44,528 bases of DNA. It comes from CAYPKG01 sp964411275 (GTDB lineage: Bacteria > Bacillota > Clostridia > Christensenellales > CAG-138). The notes under the pieces were generated by a model that was not told the DNA's origin, did not search any database, and was given only the letters and a program-made list of their open reading frames with translations. Numbering within the stretch: position 1 is the first letter of the stretch; each line of letters begins with the position of its first letter. Position numbers and translations under genes: made by a program. Positions 12,233 to 19,722 of this stretch are shown here, piece after piece. The stretch spans positions 1 to 44,528 of the forward strand of contig CAYPKG010000016.1 of assembly GCA_964411275.1 (NCBI GenBank), in the 5' to 3' direction.

Positions 12233-13342
12233 TCAACTAAGTTTCGCGAAAATCATGCGTCCGGCGGCGGTCTGCAAAACACTGGTCACCACCGTATCAA
12301 TCTCCTCTCCGATATACCGTTTCCCCCCATCTATCACGATCATTGTACCGTCGTCAAAATATGCCACGCCCTGCCCCGTCTCTTTGCCTTCCTTGACGAT
12401 GCTCACGCGGAGTTCTTCCCCCGGCAGCACCACGGGCTTGATGGCGTTTGCCAGCTCGTTGATGTTGAATACCGGCACGTTTTGCACAGTGGCTACCTTG
12501 TTGAGGTTGTAATCGTTTGTTACAACCACGCCCTTTAGCTCCTGGGCAAGCCGCAGCAGCTTCAGATCCACCTCAGGCACGTCCTTATAGTCCCGCTCGT
12601 CCACCCGGATGGTCTGCTCCAGATCCTTATTCATATTGTTCAGGATATCTAGGCCCCGCCGCCCCCGGCTGCGCTTCATGGCGTCCGCGCTGTCGGCGAT
12701 ATGCCGAAGCTCGCGCAGAACAAACTCCGGCACCACCAGCGTGCCCTCAATCACCCCTGTTTTGCAGATATCAAAAATCCGCCCATCGATGATGACGGAC
12801 GTATCCAGGACCTTGGGCCTGGCCCACTCGATGCCCTGGCCGGCCTTTTCCTTACCTGCGCGCCGGGCAAACAAACCGCCCTCGCCGATCTCGCCCCGCC
12901 GTTTCAGGGCGACGAGCACGCCAAAATAGCCGCATAGCGCATACAGTACAACGCTAATAAGCCCCGCCAGCCAGCCGATTGGGATCAGCCGTACCAGCGT
13001 GCTTAACAGTAGCGCCACCAAAAGGCCCAGTATCAATCCCGCGATCATAAAAAAGACCTGGGCAAGGGGCATTTTTGTGAGCTGGTCTTCCGTTGCCTTC
13101 AGGATATGGCTTATTCTATCTATGAGCTTGGGAGAAATATAAAAAAAGATAATTGCAAATAATAAACCGCTCAAGACGTAGATAAGCGCCCAGCCCCAAG
13201 GCACGAACAACACAGAAATATCAACCGTGCGGGCAGGATCCGTAGGCGACGCCACCGGGATGCTTCCCACCAGGGCGACAATGCCACAGGCAATTCCAAC
13301 GCCCGCAAGCGCCAACACTGTTCTTAGAATTTTACGCGCCAA
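12233..13342 (-). CDS. PIN-TRAM domain membrane protein (YacL family)
   Basis: 369 residues, close to Bacillus YacL. The N-terminal part has four predicted transmembrane helices (about 5-30, 42-70, 93-115, 120-145). A PIN-type nuclease domain begins at LDTSVIIDGRI with acidic residues typical of a metal-dependent RNase site and a later VVTNDYNLN motif. The C-terminus is a TRAM RNA-binding domain (LPGEELRVSIVKEGKE... GQGVAYFDDGTMIVIDG). The family is a predicted membrane-bound ribonuclease of unclear substrate. The start is TTG at 13342 with GAGGTGAT seven bases upstream. The carD gene precedes it by 58 nt, so the two likely share the carD promoter. Confidence 0.9.
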   Translation of the reverse strand: MARKILRTVLALAGVGIACGIVALVGSIPVASPTDPARTVDISVLFVPWGWALIYVLSGLLFAIIFFYISPKLIDRISHILKATEDQLTKMPLAQVFFMIAGLILGLLVALLLSTLVRLIPIGWLAGLISVVLYALCGYFGVLVALKRRGEIGEGGLFARRAGKEKAGQGIEWARPKVLDTSVIIDGRIFDICKTGVIEGTLVVPEFVLRELRHIADSADAMKRSRGRRGLDILNNMNKDLEQTIRVDERDYKDVPEVDLKLLRLAQELKGVVVTNDYNLNKVATVQNVPVFNINELANAIKPVVLPGEELRVSIVKEGKETGQGVAYFDDGTMIVIDGGKRYIGEEIDTVVTSVLQTAAGRMIFAKLS

Positions 13343-13400
13343 AGAACAATCACCTCGTATTCATTTTTCAATGTAGTTTTGCTTTCAACCCTCTGGTTGA

Positions 13401-13871
13401 TCAGTAATTACCCACAAGCTCCAGGAAATCCTCCTCCTCCTTTCCGCTGGCGGCGGTTAACTCCGCGAGAAGGACTTGCCGCGCTGTCAAAAGCATTTTC
13501 CTCTCCCCCGCGCTCAGCCCCTTTTCCTTATCCCGGCGAATGAGGCATTTGACCACGTCCGCCACCCCGTACACCTCTCCGCGCCGAAGCTTTTCCAAAT
13601 TATCCCGATACCGCTGATTCCAGTTATCGCTTTCTTCACAGATCTCCGCGGCAAGATATTCCATCACCTTGTCCACCTCGTCGCCGCTGATTACGCTGCG
13701 AATGCCTACCTCCTGCGCCGTGTCCACGGGCACCATAGCGGTCATTTTCCCCGTAGAAAACCGAAGCATGTAATATGAAGACAGTTTGCCCAGCACAAGC
13801 TGCTCTTGAATGGCTTCCACCGTCCCCACCCCATGCATGGGATAATAAACCCGTTCGCCAACCCGAAACAT
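13401..13871 (-). CDS. CarD/CdnL-family transcriptional regulator
   Basis: 156 residues. The N-terminal RNA polymerase-interacting Tudor-like domain starts MFRVGERVYYPMHGVGTVEAI, followed by a helical C-terminal domain (WNQRYRDNLEKLRRG... ADVVKCLIRRDKEKGLSAGE) that contacts promoter DNA. CarD proteins bind the polymerase beta subunit and stabilise open complexes, notably at rRNA and growth genes. GGAGGCGC precedes the ATG. The pairing with a YacL-like gene is a recurrent Bacillota arrangement. Its promoter (13941-13970) carries two inverted repeats, suggesting tight or autogenous control. Confidence 0.93.
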   Translation of the reverse strand: MFRVGERVYYPMHGVGTVEAIQEQLVLGKLSSYYMLRFSTGKMTAMVPVDTAQEVGIRSVISGDEVDKVMEYLAAEICEESDNWNQRYRDNLEKLRRGEVYGVADVVKCLIRRDKEKGLSAGERKMLLTARQVLLAELTAASGKEEEDFLELVGNY

Positions 13872-13936
13872 AGCGCGCCTCCTTTCGTAGTCCTACCTAT
13901 TTATCATAACGAAACGAGGCCGCAATGTCAATAAAT

Positions 13937-13970
13937 TTGTATTATACAATAGGATTATAATCCTTGTCAA
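13937..13970 (-). promoter_or_regulatory. carD promoter with palindromic operator candidates
   Basis: On the minus strand there is a perfect -35 TTGACA (13970-13965), an 18-bp spacer and a perfect -10 TATAAT (13946-13941). The spacer contains a perfect 14-bp palindrome AGGATTATAATCCT (13951-13964). A second inverted repeat, TTGTAT-T-ATACAA (13937-13949), covers the -10. The two repeats occupy nearly all DNA between the boxes, so a bound dimer would block polymerase. No regulator is identified. Confidence 0.75.
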
Positions 13971-14013
13971 CACATATTTATTTTGATTTCTGTGCCCATC
14001 GTGATCGATGCTG

Positions 14014-14042
14014 TTGACGGTGTCAATTGCTGGGGTTATACT
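14014..14042 (+). promoter_or_regulatory. Predicted promoter for the M20 gene
   Basis: -35 TTGACG (14014-14019), 17-bp spacer, -10 TATACT (14037-14042), about 60 nt before the ATG at 14103. It is divergent from the carD promoter. Confidence 0.6.
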
Positions 14043-14102
14043 GAAAAAAGGCGGTGAACGCCGTCAATTACCGCCGCTTAGCATTGGAGGTTGGAAACGA
14101 AT

Positions 14103-15254
14103 ATGGAGCTCTGTGAGCTTGCGCAATCCATGGAGGAAGCCTTAGTTACGGTCCGCCGGGACCTGCACCGCATTCCCGAACTTGCAAATCAGGAATTCCA
14201 AACACAAGCCTACATTCTCGATTATTTAGCCCCCCTGCGCCCGGACAGCCTCATGCCGATAGCCGGCACCGGCGTGAAGGCGGTGTTTTACGCCAAGAGC
14301 GCCATAGAAACAATCGCATTTCGGGCGAATATGGATGCACTCCAGGTGGATGAGTGGACCAACTCACCCTATGCCTCCGCCCACCCTGGGTTGATGCACG
14401 CCAGCGGCCACGACGGGCATATGGCAATCCTGCTGCTTCTTTGCACCATCCTGAGCAGGCACCGCCACAGGCTCACAAAAAATGTGGTTTTGCTGTTTCA
14501 ACCCGCCGAGGAAAATGACGGCGCCCGGAGTATGATTGCAGACGGCGCACTCGTAAACCCCAAGCCCGACGCCATATACGCCCTGCAGCTTTGCCCGGAC
14601 CTGAAGATTGCTCAGCTTGGCCTGCGCCGGGGAGCATTTATGGCCCAGGCCAGCGGTTTTGACCTGACCATCATCGGGAAATCCGCCCACGGCGCAAACC
14701 CCGACAAGGGCATTGACGCGGTGGTGGCCGCGGCAGAACTAATTTCCATGCTGCAAACCCTGGTTTCGCGCATTTCCACCCCCGATGAGCCGGTGGTTCT
14801 GACGATCGGCAAGATCCATGGCGGCGAAGTTCGCAATATCATCTGCGACAAGGTCGTGCTAAACGGCACCCTTCGCACGTTCTCCAACGCCTCCTATGAT
14901 TTCGTAAACGAGCGGATTGCCAACATTCTGTCCGGCTTTGAGCTGGCAACCGGCGTAAAAACCCAATACGAAGAGGTTTTAAGATATTATTCCGTGGAAA
15001 ATCCCACGGACATCACAAACGCCTTTGAGGCGCTGATGGCAGGCGGCGTGCAGCCCATGAGCCATCAAATGATCGGGGAGGACTTTTCTTTTTACCAGCA
15101 GGAAGTCCCTGGCCTGTTCTTTTTTATCGGCATCAGCGAATACAGCGGATTTCCCCCGCTGCAAAGCCCCCATTTTAATTTCAACGAAAAGGCGCTGCTG
15201 TACGGGCTGGAAGCGTTCTTGCGGCTGCTTGGCCTGTCCGACAAGATCCAATGA
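14103..15254 (+). CDS. M20D-family amidohydrolase homologue lacking metal ligands
   Basis: 383 residues with the complete M20D fold: N-terminal catalytic lobe, dimerisation insert (GKSAHGANPDKG, about 192-202) and C-terminal lobe (GEDFSFYQQEVPG, about 325). Active members hydrolyse N-acyl amino acids with two metal ions bound by Cys, two His, Glu and a C-terminal His. Here the usual MHACGHDGH is MHASGHDGH (S101), the usual GLH-x-x-P is ALQLCP (Q162) and the usual LHSP-x-F is LQSPHF (Q354). H103, E136 and E137 remain. RADMDA is also RANMDA. The fold is intact but the dimetal site should be crippled, so it may bind rather than hydrolyse substrate. ATG 14103 is preferred, 12 nt after GGAGG; a TTG at 14091 abuts the ribosome binding site. 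Confidence 0.85.
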   Translation: MELCELAQSMEEALVTVRRDLHRIPELANQEFQTQAYILDYLAPLRPDSLMPIAGTGVKAVFYAKSAIETIAFRANMDALQVDEWTNSPYASAHPGLMHASGHDGHMAILLLLCTILSRHRHRLTKNVVLLFQPAEENDGARSMIADGALVNPKPDAIYALQLCPDLKIAQLGLRRGAFMAQASGFDLTIIGKSAHGANPDKGIDAVVAAAELISMLQTLVSRISTPDEPVVLTIGKIHGGEVRNIICDKVVLNGTLRTFSNASYDFVNERIANILSGFELATGVKTQYEEVLRYYSVENPTDITNAFEALMAGGVQPMSHQMIGEDFSFYQQEVPGLFFFIGISEYSGFPPLQSPHFNFNEKALLYGLEAFLRLLGLSDKIQ

Positions 15255-15757
15255 AGCGAATATTTGAAAGCGAGCGGGCCGCCGTCGTGGCGTTTGCCCA
15301 TTTGGCCATGCCTAAGACCGACAAAACCGGCCGGGAAATGGCGGCGCTTTTATGGCGCGGGAGGGATGGCTGGCGGCTTTCCCGCCCATGCTTAGGCTTT
15401 CACAACAACGTAATACTTCCGGTATTATTGCTTTCCCTTGGGAGCCTCTTTGTAAAAAGCGCCATGGTGGTCCACACCCACCCCAACTGCGCCTGCCATC
15501 AGGGGGAATGCCTTTCGGGCGTTCGAGCCCCCGGGGGCCGGATCAAGCGCCATGGGGACATGACGGTGCCGGGGCTTCTCCGGCTCCAGGGCATCTACTG
15601 CGTTACCCCTACGGGGGAGCTGCTCTTTTATGGAAGAGATCATGTCTGCGTCCGCCTTGCTCCTGTTGTGGGCTACAGGCTTACCACAATCTGGGCAAGC
15701 CGCTTAAAAGGCCTGCTGCCCTCCTTGTCAGAAAAATATACAATGCGGCGCACTTGA
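15251..15757 (+). CDS. Possible JAB-like (DUF4329-type) protein coupled to the M20 gene
   Basis: 168 residues. The ATG overlaps the upstream TGA (ATGA), a mark of translational coupling. A hydrophobic strand (VILPVLLLSLGSLF, about 54-67) leads into AMVVHTHPNC (H75, H77), then D103, then GIYCVTPTGELLFYG (about 114-128). The HTHP...D...TPxGEL order recalls the JAB/MPN metalloprotease-like DUF4329 group, where the two His and the Asp would bind zinc. Spacing is not canonical, so the assignment is tentative. The gene ends at the T-box promoter that drives cysE-cysS. It could instead be a diverged protein of unknown function. Confidence 0.55.
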   Translation: MKRIFESERAAVVAFAHLAMPKTDKTGREMAALLWRGRDGWRLSRPCLGFHNNVILPVLLLSLGSLFVKSAMVVHTHPNCACHQGECLSGVRAPGGRIKRHGDMTVPGLLRLQGIYCVTPTGELLFYGRDHVCVRLAPVVGYRLTTIWASRLKGLLPSLSEKYTMRRT

Positions 15758-15783
15758 CAAAGCACCGGGGCATACACTACACT
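15754..15783 (+). promoter_or_regulatory. Promoter for the T-box-cysE-cysS unit
   Basis: -35 TTGACA (15754-15759), 18-bp spacer, -10 TACACT (15778-15783). The -35 overlaps the stop codon of the preceding gene. Transcription would start near 15790, at the 5' end of the T-box. Confidence 0.65.
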
Positions 15784-16051
15784 GGAGCCAAAGAAATATG
15801 AAAAGCATCGACGGGAAAAGAGTAGCCATGCTTACAATGCCTCTATCAGAGAGGGCGGGCCGGAAACGGCTGTGAGCCTGCCCAGAGGAAAGAATGGCGA
15901 AGTGCGTTCCCCGAGCTGTTCGGGTGAAAGCCTTGAGGGCGATTATCCTGAACCGTCAGCCACGTTACGGCATCGAGCGGAACCCAAAGCAGGGTTCCAA
16001 ACAAAGTGGAACCACGGAGCGCATTCGTCTTTGTAGACGGGTGGGCTTTTT
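15784..16051 (+). ncRNA. T-box riboswitch, tRNA-Cys-responsive
   Basis: This 5' leader has the T-box layout. Stem I (about 15800-15955) carries a specifier loop GAAG-TGC-GTTC with TGC (Cys) at 15903-15905. Stem III is GGAACCC-loop-GGGTTCC (15979-15998). The antiterminator bulge TGGAACC is at 16007-16013. The variable base after TGG is A, which would pair with U73, the discriminator of tRNA-Cys. A rho-independent terminator follows: arms CATTCGTCT (16022-16030) and AGACGGGTG (16035-16043), then a T-run. Uncharged tRNA-Cys should stabilise the antiterminator and switch on cysE-cysS. This fills the 327-base gap before cysE. Confidence 0.93.
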
Positions 16052-16084
16052 ATATTGAAAAAATTTAGAAGGAAGGTTTTTCGT

Positions 16085-16891
16085 ATGTTTCATACGTTTC
16101 GCAGCGACATCCGCTGCATACTGGACCGGGATCCCGCCGCCCGTAGCGCTCTGGAGGTATTTCTCTGCTATCCGGGCTTTCACGCGGTGCGCTCCCACAG
16201 GCTGGCCCATTTTCTTCACACCCATCACTGCAAGCTGCTGGCGAGGATTATCAGCCAGCTGAGCCGCTTTTTCACCGGTATCGAAATTCACCCCGGCGCA
16301 ACCATCGGTAAGCGGCTGTTTATCGACCACGGCATGGGGGTGGTCATCGGCGAGACCACCCAAATTGGCGACGACGTGACCCTGTATCAGGGCGCCACCC
16401 TTGGGGGCACCGGCAAAGAAACCGGCAAACGCCATCCGACCATCGGCAACAACGTGGTGATTTCAAGCGGCGCGAAGGTGCTGGGCCCCTTCACGGTGGG
16501 GGATTACGCCAAGGTGGGCTCCGGCGCGGTGGTGCTTCGGGAGGTGCCGCCCTATTCCACAGTGGTGGGCGTGCCCGGCCGGGTGGTGAAGGTTTCCCAA
16601 TGCCCCAACAGCAGCGATGGCGAGCCCGCCTGCATCCAACACGGAGAAACCGCCTGTGATATCCGGGGCACCTGCCCCGCGGTCAGCAACAGGCCCTTTG
16701 AAATCGTGCGCATGACAAAGACCCCCCATGAGGCGGAGGGCGAGGATGGCGTCGACCTCGACCAGGTGCATTTGCCCGACCCTGTGGAAATCGAGATACG
16801 GCTGCTGTACGCAAAGTTCGCCCAATTGGAGAAGGAGATGGCGGACCTCAAAAACGGCACAAGCGGGTTTGAGCAGCAGCAAAATAATTAA
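16085..16891 (+). CDS. cysE: Serine O-acetyltransferase
   Basis: Transfers acetyl from acetyl-CoA to serine, the first step of cysteine synthesis. 268 residues: an N-terminal helical domain with DPAARS (16-21) and FHAVRSHRLAHFL, then a left-handed beta-helix of hexapeptide repeats (about 66-165) with catalytic HGMG and the acetyl-CoA loop GGTGKETGKRHP. The C-terminus is about 100 residues longer than the core enzyme, with four cysteines (C173, C183, C191, C197) and a final heptad-like helix (about 235-256). ATG 16085 follows GAAGGAAGG; an upstream in-frame TTG at 16055 is less likely. It is under T-box control with cysS. Confidence 0.95.
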   Translation: MFHTFRSDIRCILDRDPAARSALEVFLCYPGFHAVRSHRLAHFLHTHHCKLLARIISQLSRFFTGIEIHPGATIGKRLFIDHGMGVVIGETTQIGDDVTLYQGATLGGTGKETGKRHPTIGNNVVISSGAKVLGPFTVGDYAKVGSGAVVLREVPPYSTVVGVPGRVVKVSQCPNSSDGEPACIQHGETACDIRGTCPAVSNRPFEIVRMTKTPHEAEGEDGVDLDQVHLPDPVEIEIRLLYAKFAQLEKEMADLKNGTSGFEQQQNN

Positions 16892-17000
16892 TCGGATGCC
16901 CCCAGCGCCACAGCCCCTGGGGATATAAAATGACAGTTTGAACGCCCGCGCGGGGGTTGATACTTAATCAGATGCTATGACGAAAACGGAGGAGGTTTTT

Positions 17001-18392
17001 ATGCAGATTTACAATACAATGACCCGCAAAAAAGAGGAGCTTGTGCCCGTGACCCCCGGGCGCATCAGCATGTACGCCTGCGGCCCCACGGTATATAACT
17101 TTTTTCATATCGGCAACGCCCGGCCCTTTATCGTGTTCGACACGCTGCGCCGGTACCTTGAATATCGGGGGTATCAGGTCACGTTCGTGCAGAACTTTAC
17201 GGACATCGACGACAAGATGATCCGCCGGGCCAATGAGGAAGGGATCACCGTCAAGGAACTTGGCGAGCGGTTTATTGAGGAATATTATGTGGACGCGGAC
17301 GCCCTTGGCGTGGAGCGGGCCACCATAAACCCCCGGGCCACAGAGCATATCGGGGACATCATCCACCTGGTAGAAACCCTCATCGAAAAGGGCAACGCCT
17401 ACGCAACCGAAGACGGGGACGTGTATTTCAACGTTCGCAGCTTCCCCGGCTACGGCAAGCTGTCCGGGCAGAGCGTCGACGATCTCGAAAGCGGCGCGCG
17501 CATCGATCCCGGCGAGCAGAAGAAGGATCCCCTGGATTTTGCCCTGTGGAAGGCGCAAAAGCCCGGGGAACCCGCCTGGGAAAGCCCCTGGGGCATGGGC
17601 CGCCCCGGCTGGCACATCGAATGCTCCGCCATGTCCATGAACCTGTTGGGGGATACGTTTGACATCCACGCAGGCGGACAGGACCTGGTATTCCCCCACC
17701 ACGAAAACGAAATTGCGCAAAGCGAGGCCGCCACAGGCAAGCCATTTGCCAATTACTGGATGCACAACGGCTATATCAACATCAACAACCAGAAGATGTC
17801 CAAATCCCTCAACAATTTCTTTACCGTAAGGGACATCGCGAAAGAGTACGACCTCCAAGCGGTGCGGCTGTTTATGCTGGGGGCGCATTACCGCAACCCC
17901 GTGAATTTCTCCAGGGATCTCATCGAGCAGGCAACAGCCGCCCTTGCCCGGCTGCGCACCGCCCGGGAGCGGCTGGACGAGGCGCAGATCGCGCCAACCG
18001 CCGCGCCGGAGGATGAGGCCTTCCTTCTGGAGCTGGCTCAATACAAGGAGAATTTCTGCGGGGCCATGGATGACGACCTCAACACCGCGGACGCCATCGG
18101 CGTATTGTTTGAGCTGGCCCGGGCCACCAACACGTTCGTGACGGTTCCCCGCGGGCAAAAGGCGGTGGAGGAAGCCCGCAAGGTGTTTTCAGAACTCACC
18201 GGCGTGCTTGGCCTTCTCGTACATAAAAAGGAAGAGGAATTCCCCAAAGAGGCTGAGGAGCTGTTGGTGGCACGGCAGGCCGCCCGGAAAGCAAAGGATT
18301 GGGTTGAGGCCGACCGGCTTCGGGACGCCCTCAAAGACCTCGGGTTCGCTGTGGAGGACACCGCCCAGGGGCCTAAGCTCAAAAAGATATAG
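17001..18392 (+). CDS. cysS: Cysteinyl-tRNA synthetase
   Basis: 463 residues, class I synthetase that charges tRNA-Cys. HIGN is at 36-39 and KMSKS at 265-269. Zinc ligands correspond to C27, C208, H233 and E237. The C-terminal helical and anticodon-binding parts are complete. ATG 17001 is chosen because GGAGGAGG lies just upstream; an in-frame ATG at 16977 is before that site. It is 109 nt downstream of cysE and shares the cysteine T-box. A terminator at 18442 closes the unit. Confidence 0.97.
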   Translation: MQIYNTMTRKKEELVPVTPGRISMYACGPTVYNFFHIGNARPFIVFDTLRRYLEYRGYQVTFVQNFTDIDDKMIRRANEEGITVKELGERFIEEYYVDADALGVERATINPRATEHIGDIIHLVETLIEKGNAYATEDGDVYFNVRSFPGYGKLSGQSVDDLESGARIDPGEQKKDPLDFALWKAQKPGEPAWESPWGMGRPGWHIECSAMSMNLLGDTFDIHAGGQDLVFPHHENEIAQSEAATGKPFANYWMHNGYININNQKMSKSLNNFFTVRDIAKEYDLQAVRLFMLGAHYRNPVNFSRDLIEQATAALARLRTARERLDEAQIAPTAAPEDEAFLLELAQYKENFCGAMDDDLNTADAIGVLFELARATNTFVTVPRGQKAVEEARKVFSELTGVLGLLVHKKEEEFPKEAEELLVARQAARKAKDWVEADRLRDALKDLGFAVEDTAQGPKLKKI

Positions 18393-18441
18393 TATACGCG
18401 GCCTCGTCGGCAACGAAGGTGGCTTTAGGCGGAAGACCCTC

Positions 18442-18477
18442 AAAAAAGCGCAAGCTGCGTAGCAGCGGCGCTTTTTT
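18442..18477 (+). terminator. Terminator after cysS (repeat family copy T1)
   Basis: Arms AAAAAAGCGC (18442-18451) and GCGCTTTTTT (18468-18477) are perfectly complementary, with an inner GCTGC-GCAGC helix. The near-symmetric A and T runs would let it work in both directions. The surrounding CTCAAAA...TTTTTTGACAC is shared with 23212-23257, and a related hairpin sits at 37365. A second, weaker inverted repeat follows at 18485-18519. Confidence 0.9.
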
Positions 18478-18519
18478 GACACACCCGCAAAGCCCATGGC
18501 TTCGCCGGCGGTTTTGCGT

Positions 18520-18548
18520 TTGCGCATCCCTCCCCAGCATGATATGAT
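18520..18548 (+). promoter_or_regulatory. Predicted promoter for the first small membrane protein
   Basis: -35 TTGCGC (18520-18525), 17-bp spacer, -10 TATGAT (18543-18548), 38 nt before the ATG at 18586. Confidence 0.5.
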
Positions 18549-18585
18549 AAAGGGAAATCTAATCTACAGGCAAGAGGGAGAAGCT

Positions 18586-19008
18586 ATGTTCAACTTTCTG
18601 TCGCTCATACAAATCGCGTTAGCCGTATACCTGATCGTCATTGCCATACCTGCAAAGCATAAGCTCTTTACCCATCGCTTTATCAAAAAGGGAAAAGCGG
18701 AGTTTTACAAAAAATGGCTGCGCATTGGGCTTTTCGTTACGGGTGGCATCATGGGCTTGCTGGGAATAGTCAACCTGATCGGCAGCCTGCAACCTGAAGA
18801 AAGCAGCCTGTTTCAATCCATGTACAGAGCGTCCACCGTGCTGGGCGTGCTGGTGCTGACGGTGCTGGTAGCGCTTTTTGTGCTGTATCAGGCCGTGACC
18901 GACAAGGAAAAGAAAACCGTGTCCGCGCGCCCGGTAGCCCCCCGCGCGGCGTTCTATTTCGACGACGAGCCTGAGGAGCCCAAGAAGGGAACGAAGCAAA
19001 AACGATAA
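18586..19008 (+). CDS. Small multi-helix membrane protein A, unknown function
   Basis: 140 residues. Predicted transmembrane segments lie at about 4-22, 45-66 and 83-105, followed by a charged tail ending in PRAAFYFDDEPEEPKK. I do not recognise a named family. The gene at 19253 is a paralogue: both start with a helix leading to a short basic loop (KHKLFTHRFIKKG versus KGQLYTAQNIKKG), have the same helix order, and share the PRAAF-x-FD tail. ATG 18586 follows AGAGGGAGA. It has its own promoter and lies between cysS and the sortase genes. Confidence 0.85.
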   Translation: MFNFLSLIQIALAVYLIVIAIPAKHKLFTHRFIKKGKAEFYKKWLRIGLFVTGGIMGLLGIVNLIGSLQPEESSLFQSMYRASTVLGVLVLTVLVALFVLYQAVTDKEKKTVSARPVAPRAAFYFDDEPEEPKKGTKQKR

Positions 19009-19180
19009 ATGCCTGGCGAGGCAGCAATGAAACCCCACGGCATGGGCCGCTGACGCTGCAGCGGCCAGTAATCCGCCGCCTAAAACCGGGTTTGTAAGCA
19101 GAGAAGAACCCATGTGCCCAAGTTCTTTCCCTTGAGTTTATAAACTTTTTTTGAACAATGCGCCAGATGTTCCCAACGGC

Positions 19181-19210
19181 TTGCATAGGGCTTTCCAAAA
19201 CTGATATAAT
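19181..19210 (+). promoter_or_regulatory. Predicted promoter for the second small membrane protein and sortase 1
   Basis: -35 TTGCAT (19181-19186), 18-bp spacer, perfect -10 TATAAT (19205-19210), 43 nt before the ATG at 19253. An unexplained GC-rich hairpin (GGCCGCTG with CAGCGGCC, 19045-19066) lies upstream and may end the preceding transcript. Confidence 0.6.
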
Positions 19211-19252
19211 CAAATTCGATTAATGTTTTTAATCGGCAACGGAGGATATTCC

Positions 19253-19660
19253 ATGGGTGGATTTTTCGGGATGTTTCAATTGTTACTGGGCGTTTATCTC
19301 ATATACGGCGCCATTACGGGAAAGGGCCAGCTGTATACGGCCCAGAACATCAAAAAAGGCATGGAGGAAAAATATAAAAAAACCATGCGCATTTTTTCCT
19401 GGGTGCTGGCGCCTCTGCTGCTTACCCAAGGCGTTGTGGATCTGATGCAGGGAAGCGGAGAAGCGTATCAACCCGCCCTGTACACCGTTTCCATTGTACT
19501 ATGGGTAATTGTTATGATCGGCGTGATCGCAATGGCCGTGTGCACCTATCGGCTTACGGACCGCAGCCGTCCCGCCCAAAATCGCAATAACGCCCAACCT
19601 GCCATACCCCGCGCCGCGTTTGAATTTGACGAGCCAGAGGCTAAAAGCAAGCCGGAATAG
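19253..19660 (+). CDS. Small multi-helix membrane protein B, paralogue of the preceding gene
   Basis: 135 residues. Hydrophobic segments at about 2-20, 42-60 and 75-98, then a polar tail ending PRAAFEFDEPEAK, nearly the same motif as in the 18586 gene. ATG 19253 follows GGAGGATATTCC. The sortase gene begins 62 nt later with no terminator between, so the two are probably co-transcribed. Function unknown; the conserved tail suggests a shared cytoplasmic partner. Confidence 0.85.
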   Translation: MGGFFGMFQLLLGVYLIYGAITGKGQLYTAQNIKKGMEEKYKKTMRIFSWVLAPLLLTQGVVDLMQGSGEAYQPALYTVSIVLWVIVMIGVIAMAVCTYRLTDRSRPAQNRNNAQPAIPRAAFEFDEPEAKSKPE

Positions 19661-19722
19661 CACATCGTTCCAGGGGAGTGGAATTCTGTGCCGAACACAA
19701 CAACCGTTGGAGGGAGCCTACC

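Noticed and set aside
16968..18158. 396-codon open frame antisense to cysS
   Set aside because: The sense frame is a complete cysteinyl-tRNA synthetase; the antisense frame has no motif or ribosome binding site.
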